Positions 1 through 8,380 of a stretch of 64,000 bases of DNA are shown one piece after another; the first letter of the stretch is position 1; each line of letters begins with the position of its first letter. This DNA is from Aureimonas ureilytica (GTDB lineage: Bacteria > Pseudomonadota > Alphaproteobacteria > Rhizobiales > Rhizobiaceae), in assembly GCF_001475935.1 (NCBI RefSeq), contig NZ_LDQA01000014.1, forward strand, positions 39,974 to 103,973, in the 5' to 3' direction. A program made the translations under genes and the position numbers. The notes beneath the pieces were generated by a model, which searched no databases, was not told where the DNA came from, and was given only the letters and a program-made list of their open reading frames with translations.

Positions 1-753
1 TTCGATCGAGAAGCCGCTCCCCAAGGCGAGATTGACCAGCGGGAACAAGGGCTGGGCGAATTCCGGCGGCGTGTCGAACGACCAGTAGGCGACGCCGTCG
101 AGATAATAGGTCGTCTTGTCCTTCTCGATCATTACGCCGAACGTATGGAAATCCTTCGTCAGGTCGATCCCGGTCTGCTGCATGTGACCGATATGCTTCT
201 CGGGCGATTTTCCATCCATCTGCCAAAGATGGTAATAGCTCTGGAATTTCGTCGGCTCGTGGCCGTAGAACTCCATCACATCCACTTCCACAGCGTATTT
301 CGAGCGCTCTGTTCCCATCAGCCAGAAGGCCGGCCAGACGCCCTCGCCCGCCGGCAGCTTGGCGCGCATTTCGAAATAACCATAGGTCTGCGCGAAACCA
401 TGTCCCTTCAGGTCATGGCCCGACAGAAGACCGCTTTCCCATTTTCCGTTGGCGTTGCGCGCCGCCGTGATCGTCAGGATACCGTTTTCGGTGGTAAAGG
501 GAAAACCCGGGCGCGGATCGACAAATTGCGCGTCTCCGAAATCACCATGCCAGGGCGTATGCGCGATCCAGCGTGTTGTTGGTCCCCAAGCGGACACGTC
601 GATCGTATCGAACTCATCCGCAAAGGTGATGTCGTATTGGCTGAGGTCGAGCTTCTGCTCTTCCGCACGGGCCGGCGTGCCGAGGACGGCGGCCAGCGTA
701 CCGACAACCAGAAGAAAGCGCGTCGCCAGACGCTGTAGGCGGTGGGGTCGCAT
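1..753 (-). CDS. Secreted family 16 glycoside hydrolase (ExoK-like endoglycanase), 3' end cut by window
   Basis: This gene starts at the ATG at 751-753 and runs off the left edge, leaving 251 codons in frame without a stop. Residues 1-30 form a signal peptide that ends in a typical ARA cleavage site. The GH16 catalytic motif ExDxxE is present as EVDVME at residues 146-151, with Glu146 and Glu151 the expected nucleophile and acid/base and Asp148 between them. Upstream segments such as GYFEMRAKLPAGEGVWPAFW are typical of the bacterial beta-glucanase/ExoK fold. In rhizobia, enzymes of this kind trim newly made exopolysaccharide to low-mass forms. Its position beside glycosyltransferase, flippase and polymerase genes supports the same job here. 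The exact bond cleaved cannot be told from sequence. Confidence 0.88.
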   Translation of the reverse strand, partial: MRPHRLQRLATRFLLVVGTLAAVLGTPARAEEQKLDLSQYDITFADEFDTIDVSAWGPTTRWIAHTPWHGDFGDAQFVDPRPGFPFTTENGILTITAARNANGKWESGLLSGHDLKGHGFAQTYGYFEMRAKLPAGEGVWPAFWLMGTERSKYAVEVDVMEFYGHEPTKFQSYYHLWQMDGKSPEKHIGHMQQTGIDLTKDFHTFGVMIEKDKTTYYLDGVAYWSFDTPPEFAQPLFPLVNLALGSGFSIE

Positions 754-824
754 CGTCTGTCCTTATGCTGGGCGAGTGCGCCGAACCAAGATCGGCGCGC
801 CACGCGCGGGGTCTTGCCGTGCGA

Positions 825-1751
825 TCAGAGCGAAAGAATGTTCCGGGGATGAATGCGTCCGCGCAGGAGATCGGCTACCGCCAGAAGGTTGCCCTTCACG
901 CGGCCCTTGCGATCGACCCAAGGCTCGGGCCTACCCATCTTGGCGACATTCGCCGCGATATTGCGCAGAGCCTGACGGGCGGCGAGATCGGGTCGCATGG
1001 TGCGCTTGCGCATGAGATACCAGGGATTGGCGATCTGGGAATATCCCAGCCTGACGCCCGAGCCGCGTCCGCGCTTGACGCCCATGTGAACGCCGCGCAG
1101 GCGCGTCGACGAGACGAGACGCCCATGCGCCGCCAGCCGCCGGCTGAAATCGACATCTTCCAGCCAGGCGTAAAGCGGCATTTCGGCATCGAAACGGAGG
1201 CTGTGTCGCTCGGCTGCCTCCAGGCGCACGGCCATGTTGCAACCATAACCATTATAAACAGGCTCGATCCGTTCGGGCACATCGTCACGATCGGCCGCGA
1301 GAATGGCGAGGGATTCCTCCACGCTCAAACCGGGCCCCGGCGCGCCATCGGCCAGAACCGTGCCCGTGGCCATGACCACATCCTGACGCGACTGGAAGAG
1401 CCGGGACAATTCCGAGATATAGTCGGCGCGCAGGAAGAAATCATCGTCCATGAACAGGAGCACGCCGTCCCGCTCCATCGACAGCCGATCCATGATGGCG
1501 TTGCGCTGGACGCAAGCGCCGGGCGTCGAATGAACCCGCTCCACCTCGAAGGGCAGTGTCTCACTTGGCGGAAAGTTCAAGTCCTCCTCGCGGGCGGGAC
1601 AGACGAGAACGCGCGCAGGCGGAGTCTCCTGACGCGCCAGATCGCGGAGCACCTCGTTCAGGATCGGCGCACGACCCGAGGTGGCGATCCCGATATACAC
1701 GGGCAACTTCGATCCGACTACCAAGCTCGCGTTCCTGTCCATCATACTCAT
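825..1751 (-). CDS. Family 2 glycosyltransferase, exopolysaccharide type
   Basis: The 308-residue protein has the GT2 (GT-A fold) layout. A start strand, KLPVYIGIATSGRA, replaces the usual VSVIIPTYN. The metal/nucleotide-binding acidic triad is LLFMDDDFF near residue 100. An acidic motif, WLEDVDFSRRL, sits near residue 195 where GT2 enzymes carry the catalytic base region. There is no transmembrane anchor, so it should act on the cytoplasmic face, adding one sugar to a lipid-linked repeat unit. It lies 71 bp upstream of the GH16 gene on the same strand and diverges from the flippase gene, which puts it in the polysaccharide locus. Donor and acceptor cannot be assigned. The ATG at 1751 has only a weak ribosome-binding site, and two more Met codons follow within four residues. 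Confidence 0.8.
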   Translation of the reverse strand: MSMMDRNASLVVGSKLPVYIGIATSGRAPILNEVLRDLARQETPPARVLVCPAREEDLNFPPSETLPFEVERVHSTPGACVQRNAIMDRLSMERDGVLLFMDDDFFLRADYISELSRLFQSRQDVVMATGTVLADGAPGPGLSVEESLAILAADRDDVPERIEPVYNGYGCNMAVRLEAAERHSLRFDAEMPLYAWLEDVDFSRRLAAHGRLVSSTRLRGVHMGVKRGRGSGVRLGYSQIANPWYLMRKRTMRPDLAARQALRNIAANVAKMGRPEPWVDRKGRVKGNLLAVADLLRGRIHPRNILSL

Positions 1752-2057
1752 GAACTAACCGTTCGAAAGCGCGGCGACTGCCAGCCGTCGCATACAAAGA
1801 CACTGCCTCGAACCGCCGATCACCATATTCTCGCCATACAAACGCCACCAGTCATTAAGGACAACAAGCAACGATCTGAATTGATATGAATCTTAATTGG
1901 ATTTTTTTGCACTGCGGCAAGGCCTGAACCGATTTTCTTGCTGGACGCTGACGGAAAGTCAATGCATAGTGACTTTCATTGCCGGTTTTTCGTGCAGTGC
2001 AGCAAGCCGCCGTTCGACCGATTTCGCTGAGCCCACCGAATGGTGAGGAGATTTCGT
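1752..2057. promoter_or_regulatory. Divergent intergenic region of the polysaccharide locus
   Basis: These 306 bp separate the minus-strand glycosyltransferase from the plus-strand flippase and must hold promoters for both directions. The middle part (about 1850-1960) is clearly richer in A and T than the genes on either side. I do not see a convincing -35/-10 pair, a palindrome or a small gene. A gagg-type ribosome-binding site at about 2045-2050 serves the flippase ATG. Confidence 0.4.
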
Positions 2058-3404
2058 ATGCCCGGCCTGGACTTCCTGCGTCGCAAACCGTCCAACTCGG
2101 CGGCGGAGGCGGTTCCGCCTGCGGGCGGTCATGCGCGCGCGGGCCTGATCGGCAATATCACCGCACTCGGCTTTCTCCAAATCTCTGCCTATGTGCTGCC
2201 TCTGGCGATCGCCGCCTATACGACGCGCGTTCTGGGCGTGGCGGACTGGGGCCATGTCGCGCTGACGCAGATGGTTCTCAGCTTCTTCTGCCTCGTCGTG
2301 TCCTGGGGTTTCTCCTGGAGCGCGACGCGCAAGATCGCGGCGATCGGCGACGATCCTCATGAAGTCTCGCGGGTGGCGATCGCGACCATCGCGGGTCAGG
2401 TGATTCTGGCCGGCCTCATGGGCGCCCTGCTTCTCGTGTTGATTGAAACCGTTCCCTTCTTTGCCGACGCCGCCCCCTTCTACGCCTGGGGTCTTGTGGT
2501 CATCGCCGGCACCGCCCTGTTCCCCAACTGGCTGCTGCAGGGGCTGGAACGGATGAAGGCCTTTTCGGCCATCCAGATCGGCGGTCGAATTCTGACGCTC
2601 GTGCTCATCATCCTTCTCGTCCATGCGCCGGATGATGCGCCCTTGATCATCGCCATCCAGGGCACGGTTTCTCTGGTGGCGGGCTTCGTCAGCGTCTGGC
2701 TGCTGCATCGCGACGGCATTCTGATCTGGAGCCGGCCGAGCGCGCGAGACATCTTCGAAGAGATCAAAGAGGGCTCGGCGATCTTCCTGTCGACCACGGC
2801 GATCGGCATTTATGTGAATCTGACGCCCGTGATTCTGGGCTTTCTGGCAGGCCCCGTGGCGGTCGGGCAGTTCGCTCTCGCCGACCGCATCCGGCAAGCC
2901 GCCCAATCGGTGCTTCAGCCCGTTTCGACCGCTCTTTTCCCGCGCATCAGCCGTCTCGTGGCGTCCGATCCGCGCTCGGCCGCGCCGCTTCTGAAAATTT
3001 CCGGCATCGGCCTCGTGGTGATCTCGACGGGCATTACAGGTGCGCTTTGGGTTCTGGCGCCGCAATTCGTGGTGTTGATCGGCGGACAGCAGTTCGCGGC
3101 GGCGGCCGAGGTCCTGCGCTGGCTGGCCTTCCTGCCTGTGGTCATGTCCTTCTCGACCTTTCTCGGCCTTCAGATCCTTTTGCCCAACAAGCGCACCAAG
3201 GCCTTCAACACGATTCTCGTGAGCGGCGGCATTCTGAGCCTCGTGATCATCGCACCGCTGATCAAGACCTTCGGCCCCGAAGGCGCAGCGATGACCCTTT
3301 TGATCGTGGAAGGCTTCGTATCCCTGTCCATGGTGATCTACGTCCTCAAGACGGGCTATTTCCGGGGGCATTGGCATACGGGCCTCGCGGCCGCATCGGC
3401 CTGA
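2058..3404 (+). CDS. Wzx-type polysaccharide flippase (MOP superfamily)
   Basis: The 448-residue protein consists of a polar N-terminal stretch of about 35 residues followed by 12 or more hydrophobic helices, with the first helix starting near NITALGFLQISAYVLPLAIAAY. This is the arrangement of the MOP superfamily polysaccharide flippases (Wzx, ExoT), which move lipid-linked repeat units to the periplasm. An upstream in-frame ATG at 2040 exists, but the start at 2058 has a gaggag ribosome-binding site 7 nt away and is preferred. The polymerase gene follows after 15 bp, so the two are almost certainly co-transcribed. The family is clear; the substrate is inferred from context. Confidence 0.85.
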   Translation: MPGLDFLRRKPSNSAAEAVPPAGGHARAGLIGNITALGFLQISAYVLPLAIAAYTTRVLGVADWGHVALTQMVLSFFCLVVSWGFSWSATRKIAAIGDDPHEVSRVAIATIAGQVILAGLMGALLLVLIETVPFFADAAPFYAWGLVVIAGTALFPNWLLQGLERMKAFSAIQIGGRILTLVLIILLVHAPDDAPLIIAIQGTVSLVAGFVSVWLLHRDGILIWSRPSARDIFEEIKEGSAIFLSTTAIGIYVNLTPVILGFLAGPVAVGQFALADRIRQAAQSVLQPVSTALFPRISRLVASDPRSAAPLLKISGIGLVVISTGITGALWVLAPQFVVLIGGQQFAAAAEVLRWLAFLPVVMSFSTFLGLQILLPNKRTKAFNTILVSGGILSLVIIAPLIKTFGPEGAAMTLLIVEGFVSLSMVIYVLKTGYFRGHWHTGLAAASA

Positions 3405-3419
3405 TCCGGCGCGGCGTCC

Positions 3420-4865
3420 ATGTCGGCTCTCGTTCTCGCTCTTTTCTGGCTTCTGGCGCTGCTGGCCTTCGTTCGGGGCGTGCCCGCCCTCATCGTCCTG
3501 TTCTTTTGCGCCGTCCCGTTCGGATCGCTGGCGGCGGTGCCGCCGGCCATGACGGGCGGCTTGACTTTCACCCCCCTGCCGATCGTGGCGGCGCTCCTGT
3601 CGCTGCGCATCCTTCTCGCGCCAGGGCAGGCGGCGAACCTCCTGAGCGGAGTGCTGCACGCACGGCCGCAGGCGCTGCTCTTCACCTTTCTCCTCGTCTG
3701 CATCGTCAGCACTCTGCTCATGCCGCGTCTGTTCGCGGGGCAGATTCTCGTCGTGCCCGTGCGCGCAATCGAAGGGCCGATGGCGCCGCTGGCTCCCAGC
3801 ACCCAGAACATTTCGCAGCTCGCCTATCTCGCGATCTCGGTCATGACGACGCTGACCGCCTCGGTCGGCTTGCGAAGCGCGCGCGTGCGCGCCGTCGTGC
3901 CGCGCGCGATCCTTGCCGGCTGCCTCGTGACGGTTGGAACCGGCCTTCTCGACTACGCCAGCAATTTCGTTCCGCTGGATGCCATTCTCGACGCGTTCCG
4001 AACCGCCACCTATGCGCTTCTGGTGGATGCCGAGGTTCTGGGCGCGCGGCGGGTCGTCGGCCTGATGCCGGAAGCGTCTGCCTTCGGCAGCACCTGCGTC
4101 GTGCTTCTGGCGCTGCTGTATTTCGCACGCCGCGCCTTTCCGGTCTCCGATCCGATGCGCCTTCTCTCGCTGCCCGCCTGCGGCGGGCTCGCGGTCTTCG
4201 CGATCATGTCCTCGTCCTCGGCGGCTTATGTCGGACTGGGTGTCTTCCTGGCCTCGGTCGGGCTAGAATGGATCTGGCGTGTCATGCGCTTCGATCAGGA
4301 CACGATGAACGCAATCCGGGTGGAAGCGCTGATCGGTCTGCTCGCGCTGGCGGCGATTGCGGCCTTGTTCCTGCTCCAGCCCGCCCTGATCGATCGAATC
4401 GCCTTTATTCTGGACGATCTCCTCGTCTCCAAGACCAGTTCGAGCTCCTTCGAAGAGCGCAACATGTGGACGCGCACGGCGTGGGAGGCCTTCGTCTCGT
4501 CCTGGGGTCTCGGAATCGGAGTCGGTAGCTCGCGAGCTTCGAACTTCTGGGTTGCGCTGGCCAGCAACACGGGCCTTATCGGCGTCGTGCTTTATGGTGG
4601 ATTCGTGCTGGCCTGCTATCTGCGCCGCCGGCCGAAGCGGGACGGGCAAGCCGCCGCACTTCTGACGGCCGGTCGCTGGGCGCTTCTGCCCGGCTTCGCC
4701 ATTGGCATCCTGATCGGCACCAGCCCGGATTTCGGTTCACTCACCGGAATGACGATGGGTGTCATGCTGGCGGCCGGGCGCTCGCGCTACGAGACATCGC
4801 CCGTCGTAATAGAGTCGGATCGAAGCGACCATTCGACCGAGCAGTCCGAAATATCAATTGCTTAA
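3420..4865 (+). CDS. Wzy/ExoQ-like polysaccharide polymerase
   Basis: The 481-residue integral membrane protein has about ten to eleven hydrophobic segments with a longer polar loop in the C-terminal half, including the stretch SSSSFEERNMWTRTAWEAF. This is where O-antigen polymerase/ligase family members carry their periplasmic functional loop. These proteins have low sequence conservation, and the assignment rests on topology, length and the location between the flippase and UDP-galactopyranose mutase. It would polymerise flipped repeat units on the periplasmic side with the Wzc-like co-polymerase encoded at 8381-10498. WaaL-type ligase activity is the alternative but is less likely in this setting. 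Confidence 0.78.
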   Translation: MSALVLALFWLLALLAFVRGVPALIVLFFCAVPFGSLAAVPPAMTGGLTFTPLPIVAALLSLRILLAPGQAANLLSGVLHARPQALLFTFLLVCIVSTLLMPRLFAGQILVVPVRAIEGPMAPLAPSTQNISQLAYLAISVMTTLTASVGLRSARVRAVVPRAILAGCLVTVGTGLLDYASNFVPLDAILDAFRTATYALLVDAEVLGARRVVGLMPEASAFGSTCVVLLALLYFARRAFPVSDPMRLLSLPACGGLAVFAIMSSSSAAYVGLGVFLASVGLEWIWRVMRFDQDTMNAIRVEALIGLLALAAIAALFLLQPALIDRIAFILDDLLVSKTSSSSFEERNMWTRTAWEAFVSSWGLGIGVGSSRASNFWVALASNTGLIGVVLYGGFVLACYLRRRPKRDGQAAALLTAGRWALLPGFAIGILIGTSPDFGSLTGMTMGVMLAAGRSRYETSPVVIESDRSDHSTEQSEISIA

Positions 4866-4967
4866 AACTGTCTCTGATGCCGTTTTATTGGGATATTCAA
4901 TATTCCATCCTTGACTAAGAGTAACGACGATGTTGCTTTGCACCATCGCAGCGAGAAGAGCGGATTC

Positions 4968-6113
4968 ATGCACTCCACCAGTCAGCCCAAATGGGTCATT
5001 GTCGGCGCGGGCTTCACAGGTGCCGTTCTAGCGGAGCGCATCGCCGGGGTTCTGGACCAGAAGGTTCTGGTGATCGACAGGCGCGATCACATCGCCGGCA
5101 ACGCCTATGATTATCCCGGCGCCTACGGCGTTCTGATCCACAAATACGGCCCGCACATCTTCCATACGAACAGCGAGGCGATCTGGACCTATCTGTCGCG
5201 CTTCACGGAATGGCGGCCCTATTTCCATCACGTGCTGGCGCATGTGGATGGGCGCTACACGCCGATTCCGTTCAACCTGAACACGCTAACCGACCTTTTC
5301 CCGGCCAGGATGGCCGAGCGCCTGAGCGATGCGCTGATCGGCGCCTATGGCTACGGCACCAAGGTTCCCATTCTGAAGATGCGCCAGGATGGCAATCCCG
5401 AACTCACCTTCCTCGCCGACTACGTGTATTCGCGCGTTTTCGAGAATTACACGTTCAAGCAATGGGGCATGAAGCCCGAGGATCTCGCGCCATCCGTGAG
5501 CGCGCGCGTGCCGGTGCATGTCAGCCGCGACGATCGCTATTTTCAGGATCGCTTCCAGGCCATGCCGGTGGATGGCTACACCGCCATGTTCAAGCGGATG
5601 CTGAATCATCCCAATATCGACGTGTCACTGAACACCGAATACGAGGCCGTTCGCGAGCTTTATCCGGACGCCAAGGTCGTCTTCACCGGCCCGATCGACG
5701 AGTATTTCCGCTACCAGCATGGGGCCCTGCCCTATCGCAGCCTGCGCTTCCGCCTCGTCGAAACGCCGGAGAGCATGGTTCAGCCGGTCGGCACCGTGAA
5801 CTACCCCAACGAATTCGGCTTCACGCGCATCACCGAGTTCAAGCATTTGACCGGGCAGAAGGGCGAAGGCTCGGTTCTGGTCGAGGAATATCCCGAGGCC
5901 TATGTGCCGGGCACGAACGAGCCCTATTATCCAATCCCGACGGAAGGCACGTCGCAGGCGCTTCAGCCCTACCAGCAGATGGCGCGCGACCTGTCGGGCA
6001 AGGTCTGGTTTGCCGGGCGTCTGGGTGACTACGCCTACTACAACATGGATCAGGCCTGTGGCCGGGCTCTCGCCCTGTTCGAAAAGCAGCTCGCCCCAGC
6101 GAGCGTCGGTTGA
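4968..6113 (+). CDS. glf: UDP-galactopyranose mutase
   Basis: The 381-residue flavoenzyme converts UDP-galactopyranose to UDP-galactofuranose in the cytoplasm. The N-terminal FAD-binding motif WVIVGAGFTGAVLAERIA starts at residue 9, and a second signature, IDRRDHIAGNAYDY, follows. The middle and C-terminal parts contain the family blocks KYGPHIFHT, FENYTFKQWG, SRDDRYFQDRFQAMP and GRLGDYAYYNMDQA. The length is normal for the family. An in-frame TTG at 4911 would add 19 residues before the fold, so I chose the ATG at 4968, which has a gagaag sequence upstream. Its place between the polymerase and a glycosyltransferase implies that the polymer made by this locus contains galactofuranose. Confidence 0.95.
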   Translation: MHSTSQPKWVIVGAGFTGAVLAERIAGVLDQKVLVIDRRDHIAGNAYDYPGAYGVLIHKYGPHIFHTNSEAIWTYLSRFTEWRPYFHHVLAHVDGRYTPIPFNLNTLTDLFPARMAERLSDALIGAYGYGTKVPILKMRQDGNPELTFLADYVYSRVFENYTFKQWGMKPEDLAPSVSARVPVHVSRDDRYFQDRFQAMPVDGYTAMFKRMLNHPNIDVSLNTEYEAVRELYPDAKVVFTGPIDEYFRYQHGALPYRSLRFRLVETPESMVQPVGTVNYPNEFGFTRITEFKHLTGQKGEGSVLVEEYPEAYVPGTNEPYYPIPTEGTSQALQPYQQMARDLSGKVWFAGRLGDYAYYNMDQACGRALALFEKQLAPASVG

Positions 6114-6135
6114 TCGGCGGGGCTCGGAGGCATTG

Positions 6136-7212
6136 ATGGCAACGGTTTCGGTGGTGATGGCGACCTACAATGGCGCCCGGTACATATCGGCCCAGCTGGA
6201 AAGCCTCCGCGCCCAGACGCATCTGCCTTCCGAACTGATCGTCGGCGACGACGGATCGAGCGACGCGACACTCGAGATCGTCGCCGCCTTCGCGGCCTCC
6301 GCACCCTTTCCGGTTCGCATCCAGAGAAACGCGATGCGGCTTGGCTATGGCGAGAATTTCCTCACCAATGCCAAGCTTGCGACGGGCAATTACGTCGCCT
6401 TCTGCGATCAGGACGACGAATGGGCGCCGGAGAAGCTCGCGACCTGTTTGGCGCATCTTGAGCGCGAACAGGCGGTGATGTGCGTTCATGCCGCCTCGCT
6501 GATCGATGGCGAGTCGCAGGAAATCGGCACGTTCGACCAGGGGATAACGGGCTTCGAGATTCGCCCGACTTTGTCTCTGGAGCCTTGGGACGTGTTTTTC
6601 GGGCTGACGCAGGTCTTCCGGCGCGATCTTCTCGACCTCATCCCGTCCGACCGGCGCGGCCTCGACAATCACGCGGTCGGCTCGCCTTTGTCGCATGATC
6701 GCTGGATTCACTTCCTCGGCGACAGTTTCGGCAAGACCGTGATTCTGCCCGACCGGCTGGTGCGCTATCGCCAGCATGGGAAGAACGCTTATGGCGGCTT
6801 GCGCAAGGGGCTGCTTCTGCGCCTGCGCGGCAAGCTCGTCGCCTCCGCCGAGATCATGGACATGCACCATGGCATCGCCGCGCACCGCGTGAGCCTCCTG
6901 CGCGAGGCAGAAGCGAACGCCTCGGATGCCGGGACCAGAGCCCATGCGCGGGCGGCAGCCGCGTATTGGCAAGGTCTCGCCGACCTCTACCGCGATCGTA
7001 GGGAGGTCTATCGCGCGCCGCGTCTTGGCGAACGCCTTGCGGTCTTCCGCCGCCTCCGATCCGCCAAGGCCTATGAAGCGGGCGCGGGATTGGGCGGCAA
7101 GGTTCTGGTGAAAGACTTCTTCCTTGGCGTGTGCCGACTGCCGGTCGATGCGATCACGCCCAAGGACCACCACACGGCGACGGTGGCAACGCCGCCCTCT
7201 CCGCAAAAATGA
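6136..7212 (+). CDS. Family 2 glycosyltransferase, rhamnosyl/galactofuranosyl-transferase-like
   Basis: This 358-residue protein starts with the textbook GT2 strand VSVVMATYNGARYI and has the nucleotide-binding motif VGDDGSSDAT near residue 40. FCDQDDEW near residue 90 is the DxDD-type signature seen in rhamnosyltransferases and some galactofuranosyltransferases. SHDRWIHFLG lies where the catalytic acidic/aromatic block is expected. The start at 6136 has a ggagg ribosome-binding site 5 nt upstream and lies 22 bp after glf. Because it directly follows the mutase gene, it is a good candidate for the enzyme that uses UDP-galactofuranose, but this is inference from order only. Confidence 0.85.
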   Translation: MATVSVVMATYNGARYISAQLESLRAQTHLPSELIVGDDGSSDATLEIVAAFAASAPFPVRIQRNAMRLGYGENFLTNAKLATGNYVAFCDQDDEWAPEKLATCLAHLEREQAVMCVHAASLIDGESQEIGTFDQGITGFEIRPTLSLEPWDVFFGLTQVFRRDLLDLIPSDRRGLDNHAVGSPLSHDRWIHFLGDSFGKTVILPDRLVRYRQHGKNAYGGLRKGLLLRLRGKLVASAEIMDMHHGIAAHRVSLLREAEANASDAGTRAHARAAAAYWQGLADLYRDRREVYRAPRLGERLAVFRRLRSAKAYEAGAGLGGKVLVKDFFLGVCRLPVDAITPKDHHTATVATPPSPQK

Positions 7213-7252
7213 TTCCCACCTTTTCGATACACTGCCCTTTCGGAGCCTTTGC

Positions 7253-8197
7253 ATGACTCGTTGCGCCTATGGAAAGATCGCGGTTCTCGCGCCGTCGAAC
7301 GTCCAGACGGGCGGACCGGAGCTCCTGCATCAGCTTGTCCACGAAATCCGGCGGCAGGGCGGTGACGCGTATATTCATTACGTGCCGGACCCGGAAGCGC
7401 CGGTTCCCGAGCGCTATCGGATCTACGATACGCCGCCTATGAAGAAGCTCACGCTCGGCAAGAACGATTGCCTCGTGGCGCCGGAAACCATGGTCCGGCA
7501 GATCCCGCTTTTCTCCAAGGCCGAGCGGTTCATCTGGTGGCTAAGCTTCGACTTCTTCTTGTCGCAGCGCAGCGGCCCGCAGCGTCTGGCCGCCAACACC
7601 TACAAGCGCTCGCTGGTGAAGGCGCAGTCCTTGTCGGGCACCAAGCATCTTTTCCAGTCCCACTACGCGCGGGCACGCCTTGAGCGCTGGGGGGTGTCAG
7701 GCGGCATTCTGTCGGACTATCTCTCGGTCGCACCGGCCAAGGCCGACGCGCCGGCCCGAGAAGACATCATTCTCTACAATCCCAAGAAGGGCCTGCCGAT
7801 CACCGAGCGGCTGCAACGCGCTCATCCCGGCCTCACCTTCAAGCCTATCATCAACATGACGAAGGCCGAGGTGGAGGACGCCTTCGCCCGCGCCAAAATC
7901 TACATCGATTTCGGCGAGCATCCCGGCAAGGACCGCCTCCCGCGCGAGGCCGCCTCGCTTGGAACCGTGGTGATCGCAGGCCAGCGCGGCTCGGCGGCCT
8001 TCGCAGAGGACATGCCGCTGGAAGACCGCTACAAGCTCGCCATCGATCCGTCGCTGGAAGCCAAGTTCGGCGCTCTCGTGGCGCAGGTCTTCGGTGATTT
8101 CGAGACCCATTTGAAAGCGCAGCAGCCCTATCGCGACTTCATCGCGGGCGAGCGGGACATGTTCTCCGAGCAGGTCCGCGCGGCGTTTTTCCGCTGA
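7253..8197 (+). CDS. Putative GT-B-like glycosyltransferase of the polysaccharide locus
   Basis: The 314-residue protein begins KIAVLAPSNVQTGGPELLHQLV, a Rossmann-like start with a glycine-rich loop often seen in GT4/GT-B enzymes. The C-terminal half carries a second-domain pattern, IYIDFGEHPGKDRLPREAA, followed by LGTVVIAG. This recalls the E-x7-E region of GT-B donors, but one acidic residue is replaced. I do not recognise a named family member. The ATG at 7253 has a cggag sequence 7-8 nt upstream. It is the last plus-strand gene of the operon and ends just before a strong terminator hairpin. A sugar-transfer role is suggested by fold and place; a modifying role (for example pyruvyl or acyl decoration) is not excluded. 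Confidence 0.6.
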   Translation: MTRCAYGKIAVLAPSNVQTGGPELLHQLVHEIRRQGGDAYIHYVPDPEAPVPERYRIYDTPPMKKLTLGKNDCLVAPETMVRQIPLFSKAERFIWWLSFDFFLSQRSGPQRLAANTYKRSLVKAQSLSGTKHLFQSHYARARLERWGVSGGILSDYLSVAPAKADAPAREDIILYNPKKGLPITERLQRAHPGLTFKPIINMTKAEVEDAFARAKIYIDFGEHPGKDRLPREAASLGTVVIAGQRGSAAFAEDMPLEDRYKLAIDPSLEAKFGALVAQVFGDFETHLKAQQPYRDFIAGERDMFSEQVRAAFFR

Positions 8198-8221
8198 CGA
8201 TCAAACCATAGTCTTTGCCCT

Positions 8222-8266
8222 ACGAAAGAAGCGGCCGATGCCCAGCGCATCGGCCGCTTCTTTCGT
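8222..8266. terminator. Bidirectional terminator, 19-bp perfect inverted repeat
   Basis: Arms at 8222-8240 and 8248-8266 are perfectly complementary over 19 bp and enclose the 7-nt loop cccagcg. The outer parts of the stem are A/T-rich (ACGAAAGAAG and its complement), so a short pyrimidine-rich tail (CTTCTTTCG) lies on the 3' side on either strand. It sits between the convergent plus-strand gene ending at 8197 and the minus-strand gene ending at 8381, which fits a terminator that serves both. Confidence 0.8.
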
Positions 8267-8380
8267 TCGGACATTGCGACAGCGCTCAACGGCGACACGC
8301 CATCGGTTCGAAACGAAAGAGCCCTCCGACCCGGCATTCGGGGCGAAGGGCTCGAACCGTTCCAAACAGTGGTCGGACGA

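Noticed and set aside
1959..3659. 566-codon minus-strand frame opposite the flippase gene
   Set aside because: It is the antisense frame of a clear membrane protein; its product is very rich in Arg, Asp, Gln and His with no fold, which is typical of high-GC shadow frames.
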